A stretch of 18,059 nucleotides of DNA from JANXVV01 sp038230975 (GCA_038230975.1 JBBRMF010000089.1:1-18059); one strand, 5' to 3'. Shown: positions 6,645 through 15,469, numbered from the stretch's first letter. Notes: generated by a model from the letters alone, not told the origin. A program made the numbers and translations.

Positions 6645-6650
6645 TATGAT
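6622..6650 (+). promoter_or_regulatory. Predicted promoter of the YpdA-like gene
   Basis: AGGACA (6622-6627, 4 of 6), a 17-base spacer and TATGAT (6645-6650, 5 of 6). The -10 ends six bases before the ATG at 6657, predicting transcription from the start codon itself. Confidence 0.45.
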
Positions 6651-6656
6651 GCTGGC

Positions 6657-7694
6657 ATGATGACCACGGAATACAGCGCGGACGTGATCATTGTGGGAGC
6701 CGGGCCGATTGGGTTGGAGTTGGCGGTTGCGTTCAAGAAAGGGGGGATTGATTACCTGCAATTCGATGCCAAGCAGATTGGCGACACGATCAGTTGGTTC
6801 CCACCGCAGACACGGTTTTTCAGCTCGAATGATCGAATCGCGATTGCGGGCGTGCCGTTGCAAACGCCGGATCAGAATAAATGTACGCGAGAGCAATACC
6901 TGGCGTATCTTCGGACGGTGGTGCAGCAGTTTGATTTGAAAATCAATTCCTATGAACCGGTGATTTATATCGAGCGGCTTCGTGAAGGATTTGCGTTATT
7001 GACGCGTTCGCTCTCGGGAGAACGACGATATGCGTGTCGTCGATTGGTGCTGGCGACAGGCGGGACGGCGCGATCGCGCAAGCTGGAAATTCCGGGTGAA
7101 GGATTGAGCCATGTGAGCGATCGATTGGATGATCCGCACGTTTATTTTCGGAAGCGTTTGTTGATTGTCGGTGGGAAGAATTCGGCGATTGAATCAGCGC
7201 TGCGATGCCATCATGCGGGGGCGAAAGTAAGTTTGAGCTATCGTCGTGCGGCGATTGATGCCAAGAGCATCAAGTATTGGTTGATGCCGGAGATTGGCGG
7301 TTTGCTGAAGAGCGGGGAGATCGAAGGGCACTTTGGGACTCGGCCACTGCGGATTCATCATTCGGCGGTGACGATGCAGCGAGGGGATGGGGAGACATAT
7401 GAGGTGGCGGCGGATTTTGTGTTGACCGCCATTGGTTATGAAGCGGATATGACGCTGTGCGAATTGGCGGGTGTCGAATTAACGGGCGAAGGCCAGAAGC
7501 CTACGTTCGATGAAAAGACGATGGAGACCAATGTGCCGGGGATTTATCTGGCGGGGACGGTGACGGGGGGAACGCAGGGTAAATATGCGGTGTTTATCGA
7601 GAATGGGCATGTGCATATCGATCGGATTTTGAAGGCGCTGACGGGGCATGCGGTTCGGCAGGAGGAAGTGGTTTATGAGGAGCCGGAGAGTTAA
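6657..7694 (+). CDS. YpdA-like FAD/NAD(P)H disulfide reductase
   Basis: A 345-residue protein of the YpdA family (putative bacillithiol-disulfide reductases, thioredoxin-reductase-like fold without a CxxC pair). Seen: N-terminal FAD site DVIIVGAGPIGLE (residues 9-21), SWFPPQTRFFSSNDRIAIAG and CTREQYLAYL typical of the family, a second Rossmann site LLIVGGKNSAIESAL for NAD(P)H, FVLTAIGY, and the C-terminal FAD contact GIYLAGTVTGGTQGKYA. In S. aureus YpdA a Cys in the first glycine motif (GGGPCG) is reported as functionally important; here that place is Ile18. So the fold is certain, but use of bacillithiol is not. ATG 6657 or 6660 fits the fold; the ATG at 6606 would add 17 unconserved residues. 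No Shine-Dalgarno. It converges on lpxD. Confidence 0.83.
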   Translation: MMTTEYSADVIIVGAGPIGLELAVAFKKGGIDYLQFDAKQIGDTISWFPPQTRFFSSNDRIAIAGVPLQTPDQNKCTREQYLAYLRTVVQQFDLKINSYEPVIYIERLREGFALLTRSLSGERRYACRRLVLATGGTARSRKLEIPGEGLSHVSDRLDDPHVYFRKRLLIVGGKNSAIESALRCHHAGAKVSLSYRRAAIDAKSIKYWLMPEIGGLLKSGEIEGHFGTRPLRIHHSAVTMQRGDGETYEVAADFVLTAIGYEADMTLCELAGVELTGEGQKPTFDEKTMETNVPGIYLAGTVTGGTQGKYAVFIENGHVHIDRILKALTGHAVRQEEVVYEEPES

Positions 7695-7712
7695 AGGGTT
7701 TGGGGGCGGAGA

Positions 7713-7739
7713 CGTGGCTGCTGAAGCAGCTACGCCACG
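7713..7739. repeat. Hairpin repeat between convergent genes
   Basis: CGTGGC (7713-7718) pairs with GCCACG (7734-7739). The inner TGC/GCA closes a TGAA loop, with GCTAC bulged. No T-tract follows on either strand, so it is better read as a REP-like palindrome than an intrinsic terminator. It lies between the YpdA-like gene and lpxD. Confidence 0.45.
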
Positions 7740-7755
7740 GTTCGGAGCGGCTCTT

Positions 7756-8805
7756 TCACTTCGTTTCGAGGTTTTTTTTGAGGGTTTCGATTTCTACTTG
7801 CAGTTTGCGGAACTGGACAACCAGTTCGGGCAAACGGCGGAGGGCGGCTTGCTCGCGCAGGGACTGACGGTGGGGCAGGGCGGGGGTTCCGCTGACGATT
7901 GACTTGGCGGGGATATCTTCGGCGACGCCGCTGGTGCCGGCGACCATGGCACCGTCACCGATGGTGATGTGATCGCGGATGGCCGACTGCCCACCCAGAA
8001 TCACACCGCGACCTAGCTTGGTGGAACCGGCCAAACCGGCCTGACCGACGATAATGCAATGCTCACCCACTTCGACGTTGTGACCGATTTGGACGAGGTT
8101 ATCGATCTTTGAACCGCGCCCGATGCGGGTGGTGGAGAACTTTGCGCGATCGATACAGGTGCAGGAGCCGATTTCCACGTCGTCGCCGACGATGATGGTT
8201 CCGATCTGAGGCACTTTGGCGTGCTTTGACCCGTCCCAGCGGTAGCCGAAACCATCGCTCCCTAAGGTGCTGCCTGCATGAATGACGACGCGGTTACCGA
8301 GTGTGATGCGTTCGCGAATGACGACGTTGGGGAAAATAACACAATCTTCACCGAGCGTTACATCATCGCCGATGTAGACGCCGGGATGAAGAATGGTGCC
8401 GCGACCGATCTGGGCTCGCTCGCCGACAAATACGAAAGGTCCGATGGCAGAACCTTCCCCGATGACGGCGGAGGTTGCGACACGGGCGGATGTATCCATG
8501 CCGACGGCTGGCCGGGGGATGGGTGGGGCAAAAAGTTCCAGCACTCTGGAAATGGCGAGCTCGGCATCGTCGACCAATAGGGTGGGGATGTGCGGCTGAT
8601 CCGGCAGTTTGACCCGCTTATGAACGATGGCGGCGGCGGCGCGGGTGCCGCCGAATTGTTTGGCATATTGCTCGGAAGACAGGTAGGTGATTTCGGAAGG
8701 GGTTGCCTCGTGAAGTGTGCCCACGCCGGAGATGGGTCGATCGACGCCCTCGGGAAGCGGGCAGTTGAGGAAAGCGGCAATTTCCTTGAGCGTCCGGGCG
8801 GGCAT
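7756..8805 (-). CDS. lpxD: UDP-3-O-acylglucosamine N-acyltransferase
   Basis: A 349-residue enzyme for the third step of lipid A synthesis, adding a 3-hydroxyacyl chain from ACP to the glucosamine 2-amino group at the inner membrane. An N-terminal LpxD substrate domain (TLKEIAAFLNCPLPEG, ITYLSSEQYAKQ) is followed from about residue 100 by left-handed beta-helix hexapeptide repeats with GSDGFGY and the catalytic-His segment NLVQIGHNVEVG, then a C-terminal helix rich in Leu, Arg and Glu. The ATG at 8805 is preferred because AGGA lies five bases upstream; the frame is open to 8838 but those residues are not family-like. Third gene of a bamA-skp-lpxD block. It supports lipid A in this organism. 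Confidence 0.95.
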   Translation of the reverse strand: MPARTLKEIAAFLNCPLPEGVDRPISGVGTLHEATPSEITYLSSEQYAKQFGGTRAAAAIVHKRVKLPDQPHIPTLLVDDAELAISRVLELFAPPIPRPAVGMDTSARVATSAVIGEGSAIGPFVFVGERAQIGRGTILHPGVYIGDDVTLGEDCVIFPNVVIRERITLGNRVVIHAGSTLGSDGFGYRWDGSKHAKVPQIGTIIVGDDVEIGSCTCIDRAKFSTTRIGRGSKIDNLVQIGHNVEVGEHCIIVGQAGLAGSTKLGRGVILGGQSAIRDHITIGDGAMVAGTSGVAEDIPAKSIVSGTPALPHRQSLREQAALRRLPELVVQFRKLQVEIETLKKNLETK

Positions 8806-8845
8806 TGTGGTCCTGATTATCTTGGTAGTGGGACGCAAACCGATA

Positions 8846-8877
8846 TTCGTAGGGTCCGCTATAGCGGACCCTACGAA
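8846..8877. repeat. Perfect 32-bp palindrome
   Basis: Half-site TTCGTAGGGTCCGCTA followed at once by its exact reverse complement. Its core GTCCGC/GCGGAC recurs at 6548-6569, 15400-15425 and 15444-15469. It lies in the 99 bases between ompH and lpxD; no T-tract follows on the minus strand, so read-through into lpxD is likely. Confidence 0.8.
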
Positions 8878-8904
8878 GAATAAATAATAGTGTACCGTTG
8901 AGGT

Positions 8905-9498
8905 TTATTTATACGAAGCATCGAGACGGGCAGTGACATCGGCGCTGATGTCGACGCCTTTGGCGGTAAACAGAACGTTCTTCTGTCGAATGAGCGCGTG
9001 CAGTTGATCGGGCGTGAGGGCGTCCAGATCCTCGGGGAAATCCGCGCCGTAGTCGGCGATCACCAGATCGATTTTCTTGTCGGCCGCAACCTGGGCGATG
9101 GTGGCCTGGATCTTATCGAAAAGCGCTTTGATTTCTTCTTTATGCCGACGGGTTAATTCGGCTTTTTTCAGTTCGACCCAGGTTTGAAGCTCGACGCTCT
9201 TGGACAGCATCTGATTGGTTTTTTCTTTCCAATCCGGCGTATTTTTAGTGGAGAATTTGTCGCGCTGGTCTTTGATATCCTGGATTTCCTTGACTTTGGC
9301 TTTTTCCTGTTCGTCAAGCTGTTGACGTTCTTTCTTTTCGGTTTCGTTCTTTTCCTGGGTTTCCTTCATCTGGGCGAGAATGCGGGAGGGATTGGCGGTG
9401 GCGACATGAAAGGCACCGTCTTGCGCGTTGGAGGGAGAATTCAGATTGAGCGCCGATAGGATCAAAGCCGACAGGGCAATGGATTTCAACAACTTCAT
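8905..9498 (-). CDS. OmpH/Skp family periplasmic chaperone
   Basis: A 197-residue Skp-like protein, expected to hold unfolded outer-membrane proteins in the periplasm on their way to BamA. It has an N-terminal signal peptide (MKLLKSIALSALILSAL, cleavage near SNA/QD, residues 25-26), then VATANPSRILAQM at the start of the mature protein, a long charged helical arm rich in Lys, Glu and Gln (about residues 45-130), and a C-terminal strand DLVIADYGADFP that closes the trimer core in this family. The ATG at 9498 has AAAGGA eight bases upstream. It sits between bamA and lpxD, the usual neighbours of skp, which supports the call more than sequence identity alone. Stop TAA. Confidence 0.88.
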   Translation of the reverse strand: MKLLKSIALSALILSALNLNSPSNAQDGAFHVATANPSRILAQMKETQEKNETEKKERQQLDEQEKAKVKEIQDIKDQRDKFSTKNTPDWKEKTNQMLSKSVELQTWVELKKAELTRRHKEEIKALFDKIQATIAQVAADKKIDLVIADYGADFPEDLDALTPDQLHALIRQKNVLFTAKGVDISADVTARLDASYK

Positions 9499-9599
9499 CG
9501 AAGCAGTCCTTTCAAATGAGGGTCAAAGACCCGAGAGTTTAAACGTAAAGGTCATACCACTGGGGCACACGCATTATTCTCACCGGTCGGCGGGGGAAA

Positions 9600-9643
9600 G
9601 ATCCCTCACCTTCACTCTTCCCCAGTACCGGTGGGAGGGGATC
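9600..9643. repeat. Imperfect inverted repeat upstream of ompH
   Basis: GATCCCTCACC (9600-9610) against GGTGGGAGGGGATC (9630-9643). It resembles the CCCTCACCC-type repeat near 2086-2130. It lies in the 154 bases between bamA and ompH. Confidence 0.4.
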
Positions 9644-9652
9644 ATTGTTGCA

Positions 9653-12124
9653 TCACTGGGCAAAACCCAGGGAGAAGTTGATGATCTGCTTGTCATCGGT
9701 TCTGGCTTTGGTGATCGGGAAACCGAAGTCCAATGCGATCGGCACCTGACCGAAGATTGGCAAGGTCAGTCGAACACCGAAACCCACGCTACTGCGGAGT
9801 GTACTGATGCGGACGTCGCGTTCAACGGTGCCGGCGTCGGTGAAGACGACGCCGCGCAAGGTTTCGCCAAAGAGGGGGAACCCGACTTCGACGGTTCCGG
9901 TCGTGGTGAATGTGCCACCAATCGGATCATTATCCGGCCCGGAACGCGGGCTGATGCCGCGATATCGGAACCCGCGGACGCTGCCACCCCCACCGCCGTA
10001 AAACTGCTCGAAGAATGGTGCGTCGCCTCGAATGTAACCGGCGCGACCGCGAACGGCAAGAATGGTTTTTCGATCCAGCAGATCTTCCTTCAGCGTGTAG
10101 TAGGCCGAGGCGTCTGCGCTGAATTTGTCGAAGTTGGCCTCGCCCCCAAACGCGCCCACACGTTCATATCCCACTCCGATGACGCTTCCGCGTGAGGGCA
10201 GCAGCGGGTTATCGGTTGTGTCACGGCGAAGTTCGAGTCCGGCGCTGGTGATCGTGTGGTGGCCTCGCCCGTCAAGAATTTCCGGAGCGCGCAGAGCTTT
10301 ATCTTGGACAGAGCGGATTTCGACATCTTCACCACGAAGGGTCAATCGGGCGATCCAGTCGCGGCCGAAACGTCGACCCAGCGAGGTTGTTACACCCGCC
10401 CGAACTTCATCGTAGTGCTCACGCGATCGCGTGGAGTAGTACAGGTTCAAACCAAACGCATAAGGCTGATCGAACAGGTAAGGTTCCTGGAAGCTCACCG
10501 AAGCCCGGCTCTGCTCGGTGCCCGGCTCCAACTGGATCTTGAAATACTGACCGGCCCCGGTGAATGCCCGGGTGCTGAACGCCTCGCTGAAGGTCGAGGG
10601 CCAGTTGCTGATGTCAAAGTTTCGCTGCTCGTAGCTGATATTGCCCAGGACGCCGGCATTGCTGGTGAAGCCCGCGCCGACGGTAAAGAACGCGGTCTGG
10701 TTTTCTTTGACTTCCACCAGCACGTCGCGCACATCCTGTCCTTCACCGATCGGAGTGACTTGCACGCCGGTGACCAGGTTTGTGCCGCGCATCCGGTCGA
10801 TTGCATCTTGAAACTCGGATGAGTTGTATCGTTGTCCGGGTGAAACGCGCAGTTCGCGGAGAAACACCTTGTCTTGAATCTTTGAATTGCCGCGAACCAG
10901 AATTCGCCCGACACGGAATTGCCGGCCTTCATGAATTTCATGAATCAAGTCAACCGTGCCGGCCTCTTTGTTGAAGACGGTTTTGGTTTCGATATTCAGG
11001 TAGTCCGGATTCTGTGACTGCGGCTGATAGATGAATCCACCGACGGCACTGTAATCCTTGACCATCGAGCGCACGTCGCGACGCAGAATATCCTGATCGT
11101 ACGCGCGGCCTTCGGTCAACTTCAGGCCATCCCGCAAGGTTTTTTCAGAAACGGTCGCGGCACCCTTGAAGGTAATTCGCCCGACTTTGTATCGCAGGCC
11201 CTCGTCGATCACAAAAGTGATCATGACTTCGGTTTGATCCGGAGAAACCACGATTTTGCGGCCAACGCGAACGTCGAAAAAGCCGTGCTGTTGATAGAAC
11301 TGTCGGATCGCCCCAACGTCATCTTCCACAATCTCAGGATCAAATCGGCCCGGGCTGAAAAAGAGAAACCAGGTCCCGCTTTTGACCTGGTCCTTGATTT
11401 TGTCATCGGTGTAGGAGTGGTTTCCCTCGATCTGGATTTTTCGAATGCGAACGTGCGGGCCTTCGACGATGTTGAAGATTAACTGACCTTCTTTTGTCAG
11501 CGCATCCTGAGCGACTTCAACGTGGGCCTGTGGATAATTTCGTTCGAGATAGAGACGCTGAATGGCCTGCCGCGCGACGGAGATGCGGAACGGGTCGATG
11601 GATTCACCGGCTTTAAGCTCGATTAATCCAAGAAGCGTTTCGGTTTCGACGTGTGTGTTGCCGTTGAAGCGGACTTCTTTGATTTGGCGTTGTTCGGAAA
11701 CATCAAAAACGACGACGACACCGCCGGGAGTGGGTTCAACTTTTGCTTGAACATTGGCAAATTTTTTCAGGCCGTAGACGCGCTGGTAGTCTTCTTCGAC
11801 GGTGGCCGGGTCGAACGCATCGCCCGGGCGCGTGCGAATCAGGTTGCGGATGATCGCGGTTGAAACCGTGGCATTGCCGATGATGCGAACATCTTCGACG
11901 GTACGTCCTTTCAATTCCGGGGCGACCGGGGTTGAGCGCGCGGGCGCGGTGGTGGGGGAGGTTGACGGGACCGATGTCGGAGCCGGCGCTTGCTGTGCGT
12001 GTACAACCGCGCCAGGAAGGGGCAATCCAACAAGGCCCGCCAAAATACACGTCGCGAGCTTTGCCCTGAGGTTGTTACCAAGGGTTCTGCGCGACGACTT
12101 CCGTGCCGAGAGCGAAGCTTTCAA
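9653..12124 (-). CDS. bamA: Outer-membrane protein assembly factor BamA
   Basis: An 823-residue Omp85 protein that folds beta-barrel proteins into the outer membrane. Reading from a TTG at 12124: signal peptide with hydrophobic core ATCILAGLVGLPL and cleavage near VHA/QQ (about residue 43), a Pro/Ser/Thr-rich linker to about 72, POTRA repeats beginning at GRTVEDVRIIGN (about residue 73) through about 440, then the barrel with the L6-loop motif VRGFRYRG near residue 715. The C-terminus ends IINFSLGFAQ rather than in the usual aromatic residue. The TTG is chosen because GGCGGA lies six bases upstream and the signal peptide then begins normally. An ATG at 12265, with AAAGG three bases before it, would add 47 residues unlike a signal peptide. 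First gene of the bamA-skp-lpxD block. Confidence 0.92.
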   Translation of the reverse strand: MKASLSARKSSRRTLGNNLRAKLATCILAGLVGLPLPGAVVHAQQAPAPTSVPSTSPTTAPARSTPVAPELKGRTVEDVRIIGNATVSTAIIRNLIRTRPGDAFDPATVEEDYQRVYGLKKFANVQAKVEPTPGGVVVVFDVSEQRQIKEVRFNGNTHVETETLLGLIELKAGESIDPFRISVARQAIQRLYLERNYPQAHVEVAQDALTKEGQLIFNIVEGPHVRIRKIQIEGNHSYTDDKIKDQVKSGTWFLFFSPGRFDPEIVEDDVGAIRQFYQQHGFFDVRVGRKIVVSPDQTEVMITFVIDEGLRYKVGRITFKGAATVSEKTLRDGLKLTEGRAYDQDILRRDVRSMVKDYSAVGGFIYQPQSQNPDYLNIETKTVFNKEAGTVDLIHEIHEGRQFRVGRILVRGNSKIQDKVFLRELRVSPGQRYNSSEFQDAIDRMRGTNLVTGVQVTPIGEGQDVRDVLVEVKENQTAFFTVGAGFTSNAGVLGNISYEQRNFDISNWPSTFSEAFSTRAFTGAGQYFKIQLEPGTEQSRASVSFQEPYLFDQPYAFGLNLYYSTRSREHYDEVRAGVTTSLGRRFGRDWIARLTLRGEDVEIRSVQDKALRAPEILDGRGHHTITSAGLELRRDTTDNPLLPSRGSVIGVGYERVGAFGGEANFDKFSADASAYYTLKEDLLDRKTILAVRGRAGYIRGDAPFFEQFYGGGGGSVRGFRYRGISPRSGPDNDPIGGTFTTTGTVEVGFPLFGETLRGVVFTDAGTVERDVRISTLRSSVGFGVRLTLPIFGQVPIALDFGFPITKARTDDKQIINFSLGFAQ

Positions 12125-12287
12125 GTGCAATCCGCCGATCTGAGGAAATTCCCAATAAACTGACGGGCGAAAGTGTAGCGGCGGCGCGAGGGATGTAAAG
12201 ACCGTTAAAATCAGATTGGCACCAAGGGGATGACAATGGTTCTGAATCGGGTAGGCTTCATGCACCTTTCTTAAGATAGAGATTTCT
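12125..12287. promoter_or_regulatory. Divergent promoter region, bamA and haem protein
   Basis: 163 bases between divergent starts. On the plus strand TAAGAT (12272-12277) ends ten bases before the ATG at 12288, with no clear -35. No convincing promoter for bamA could be picked by eye. Confidence 0.3.
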
Positions 12288-15200
12288 ATGATTTCACGTC
12301 ACTGCGTATTGTTGATGGTTGGATTTTTTGGGATTGCATTCCCGGGCGTGGCGAGGGAGGTGACCGTGAATCATCGTCACTTTACGGTTCCGGATGGATT
12401 CACGGTGGAGTTGGTGGCAGCTCCGCCGCTGGTGGATCGTCCGGTTACGGCGGATTTTGACGAACAGGGGAATTTGTATGTTGCCGATTCATCAGGTTCT
12501 TCGGAGGCTCCGAAGAAGCAGTTGGAGAAGAAGCCGCACCGCATTGTGCGGTTGACGGATACGCAGGGAAACGGTGTTTTTGATAGCTCAAGGGTGTTTG
12601 CCGACCAGATGATGTTTCCGTCGGGGACACTGTGGTTCGATGGATCGCTGTATGTGGCCGCCCCGCCGAGTATTTGGAAATTGACGGATTCGACGGGCAA
12701 AGGGGTTGCCGATCAGCGTGCAGAATGGTTTGCGGGTAAGACCCTGACGGGGTGCGCCAATGATTTGCATGGCCCGTATCTGGGCCCGGATGGATGGATC
12801 TACTGGTGCAAGGGAGCGTTTGCCGAGCAGACGTATGACCGGCCTGGCGGTAAGCCGTTTGTCACGCGGGCGGCGCATTTGTTTCGATCACGGCCGGATG
12901 GAACGGGGATCGAGCCGGTGATGACCGGGGGGATGGACAACCCCGTTGAGATCACATTCACACCGGGCGGCGAGCGTATTTTCAGTTCCACCTTCGTTCA
13001 AAACCCGGCCAATGGGAAGCGCGACGGAATCATTCATGCGATCTACGGCGGGATTTACGGGAAGATCCACGACGTGATCGACGATCATCCCCACACATTT
13101 CCGGAAGTGATGCCGGTGCTGGTGCATACCGGACCTGCCGCGGAGTGCGCGCTGACGCGCTATGAAGGGACGGCATTCGGCGCTGATTTTCAGGACAACT
13201 TCTTGGCCAGCTCGTTTAATTTACACAAGGTGACGCGGCATGTGCTTACCGTGGAAGGGGCGACCTTCAAAACGGTTGACTCCGATTTTTTAACCTGTGA
13301 CAGCCTCGATTTTCATCCGACGCATCTGGTGGAGGATGCGGATGGAAGCGTTCTGGTGGTCGATACCGGCGGTTGGTACAAGCTCTGTTGCCCGACGTCG
13401 CAACTGGGGAAGCCAGATGTACTCGGCGCGATTTATCGGGTGCGGCGATTGGACGCGAAGCCTCTCGATGATCCGCGCGGATTGAAATTGGACTGGGCAA
13501 CATTGCAACCGACTGCGCTGTGCGGGCTGTTGGATGATCCACGGTTGTTCGTTCGGCGTCGGGCGATTTCGGAACTGGGAAAGCGAGGAGAATTATCGCT
13601 GCCCGCACTGGCAGTGATGAAAGGGAAATCTCCGTTGGCGCGCCTGAACGCGGTTTGGGCGGCCACGCGAATTGTCGGCGTGGAAGCACGCGCGCTGTGT
13701 CGGATATTTTTACAAGATGCGGACGCAACGGTGACGCAGGCGGCAGCCCATTCAGCGAGCGTCTGGCGCGATCGCGAGGCGGTGCCGGCGCTTTTGGAAC
13801 TGCTCGCAGGCGATTCGGCGCATCATCGGCGTGTGGCGGCCGAGGCGCTCGGCCGCATGGGGGATGTTCGTGCGGTGGCGCCTTTGCTGCAGGCATTGGA
13901 GAAGCCGATCGATCACATTCTCGAGCACTCGTTGGTCTATGCTTTGATCGAAATCGCGGATGGGAAGGATACGATGGCGGGGCTTGCCAGCCAGAATCTG
14001 CGCGTTCGGCGTGGCGCGATGATGGCGTTGGATCAAATGGTGCCGCGCGGTGATCTGCGGGCGGAGGTCGTGGCAGAAGAACTTTCTGCATCGGATACTG
14101 CCTTGCGTGAAACGGCGGCGTGGATCGCGGGGCGTCATGCTGAATGGGGCGAGGCCCTTGCAGGTGCAATGCAAATAAGAATGGAGTCAGCTGCATCAGG
14201 CGCGGATGAATCACTGCAACTCCAGCATCAATTGGCGAAGCTGGCGAAATCACCCGCGATTCAAAATTTGATCGGGCGGCTGTTGGGTTTATCCGGGCCC
14301 AAACGGCAGATTGCGTTGGCGGCGATTGGGGAATCTGGTGTGAAACCGCTCCCATCTCCGTGGGTGGATACGATCACGGAGATTCTGGCGGGAAAGGATG
14401 CTGCGGGGATTCACGCGGCTGCGGCCGCCGTCGGTCGGTTGCCATTGGAAACGGGGGCAGCGTTCGCCAAACCTTTGCTTGGGGCGGCATCTAATTCAGA
14501 ATTGCCGTCGGGAATCCGGCTTGAAGCATTGTCGGCTGTGCCGCGCGGATTCAAGCAAGTCAGTCCAGAGCTGTTTCGATTTGTCATCGCGCAGTTAGCG
14601 ATGGAACAATCCGTCAGCGGGCCCATTCCTGCCTCCGCCGCGCTGCGGCATGCGAAGTTGAATGACGGGCAGCTGGCCGAGCTGATTCCGTTCATTCGTA
14701 ACGCCGGCCCGTTGGCGATCAACGATTTGCTGGAGGCGTTTGAGCAGACGACTGATGAGGCGATTGGGCAGCAGCTTATCGCGGCGCTGCACGATGCCAA
14801 GTCGGTTAAAAGCCTGCGGGCCGATCAGATCAAATCCCGACTGGCGAAGTTCGGGCCGAAGATTCAGCAGGCGGCCAATGATCTGGTGGCCCAACTGAAT
14901 CCTGATGTGAGCGCGCAGAAAGCCAAATTGGATTCTCTTTTAGCCACGTTCCCCCCGGGCGATATTCGGCGCGGGCAGGCCGTTTTTAATAGCGCCAAAG
15001 TGGCGTGTGTCACATGTCACGCGATCGGATATGTCGGCGGCCATGTGGGGCCGGATCTGACGCGCGTCGGAAGCATCCGGGCCGAGCGAGATCTGTTGGA
15101 AAGCATCATTTACCCTAGTGCCAGTTTCGCGCAGAGCTACGAGCCTTACATCGCGTTGACTAAAAACGGCGATCGGTTCGATGGCATTCTTCGCCGCAAT

Positions 15201-15374
15201 GATGCTGAAGAGGTGATGCTGGTCACCGGCCCGGATCACGAAGCCCACATCCCGCGAGGCGATTTGAAGGAACTGAGACCGGGGAGTCTGAGCATTATGC
15301 CATCTGGGCTGGATCAGCAAATCAGCTCGCAGGAATTGGCGGATCTGGTGACGTTTTTGAAGGGGTGTAAATGA
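12288..15374 (+). CDS. PVC-type membrane-bound dehydrogenase with haem c domain
   Basis: A 1028-residue exported protein of the planctomycete/verrucomicrobial 'putative membrane-bound dehydrogenase' type. Signal peptide residues 1-22 (core VLLMVGFFGIAF). Residues about 30-380 form a six-bladed-propeller-like domain (FTVPDGFTVELVAAPPLVDRP, FDEQGNLYVAD, NDLHGPYLGPDGWIYW, DSLDFHPTHLVEDADGSVLVVDTGGWY). Residues about 400-860 are HEAT-like helical repeats (ARLNAVWAATRI, RRVAAEALGRMGD). Residues about 896-1028 form the Pirellula/Verrucomicrobium haem domain, with CVTCH at 907-911 and a candidate axial Met in SIMPSGL (Met1004). The substrate is unknown; an extracytoplasmic sugar or alcohol oxidation linked to a c-type haem is a family-level guess. 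No strong Shine-Dalgarno. It is single and divergent from bamA. Stop TGA. Confidence 0.88.
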   Translation: MISRHCVLLMVGFFGIAFPGVAREVTVNHRHFTVPDGFTVELVAAPPLVDRPVTADFDEQGNLYVADSSGSSEAPKKQLEKKPHRIVRLTDTQGNGVFDSSRVFADQMMFPSGTLWFDGSLYVAAPPSIWKLTDSTGKGVADQRAEWFAGKTLTGCANDLHGPYLGPDGWIYWCKGAFAEQTYDRPGGKPFVTRAAHLFRSRPDGTGIEPVMTGGMDNPVEITFTPGGERIFSSTFVQNPANGKRDGIIHAIYGGIYGKIHDVIDDHPHTFPEVMPVLVHTGPAAECALTRYEGTAFGADFQDNFLASSFNLHKVTRHVLTVEGATFKTVDSDFLTCDSLDFHPTHLVEDADGSVLVVDTGGWYKLCCPTSQLGKPDVLGAIYRVRRLDAKPLDDPRGLKLDWATLQPTALCGLLDDPRLFVRRRAISELGKRGELSLPALAVMKGKSPLARLNAVWAATRIVGVEARALCRIFLQDADATVTQAAAHSASVWRDREAVPALLELLAGDSAHHRRVAAEALGRMGDVRAVAPLLQALEKPIDHILEHSLVYALIEIADGKDTMAGLASQNLRVRRGAMMALDQMVPRGDLRAEVVAEELSASDTALRETAAWIAGRHAEWGEALAGAMQIRMESAASGADESLQLQHQLAKLAKSPAIQNLIGRLLGLSGPKRQIALAAIGESGVKPLPSPWVDTITEILAGKDAAGIHAAAAAVGRLPLETGAAFAKPLLGAASNSELPSGIRLEALSAVPRGFKQVSPELFRFVIAQLAMEQSVSGPIPASAALRHAKLNDGQLAELIPFIRNAGPLAINDLLEAFEQTTDEAIGQQLIAALHDAKSVKSLRADQIKSRLAKFGPKIQQAANDLVAQLNPDVSAQKAKLDSLLATFPPGDIRRGQAVFNSAKVACVTCHAIGYVGGHVGPDLTRVGSIRAERDLLESIIYPSASFAQSYEPYIALTKNGDRFDGILRRNDAEEVMLVTGPDHEAHIPRGDLKELRPGSLSIMPSGLDQQISSQELADLVTFLKGCK

Positions 15375-15399
15375 TGCGGTGAATTTGATTTTGTCTTTT

Positions 15400-15469
15400 G
15401 TAGGGTCCGCTTTAGCGGACGGAATATTTTTCTGTCCGGAACGATTCCATCCGCTAAAGCGGACGGTAC
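15400..15469. repeat. Paired palindromic repeats
   Basis: Arms 15400-15425 and 15444-15469 are reverse complements at 23 of 26 positions. Each arm holds the GTCCGCT/AGCGGAC palindrome also found at 8846-8877. It lies just after the stop of the haem protein gene. Confidence 0.75.

Noticed and set aside
13267..14355. A 362-codon minus-strand open frame
   Set aside because: It is the antisense of the haem protein gene, Pro/Arg/His-rich, without a signal or recognisable family; it arises from GC-rich codon use on the other strand.
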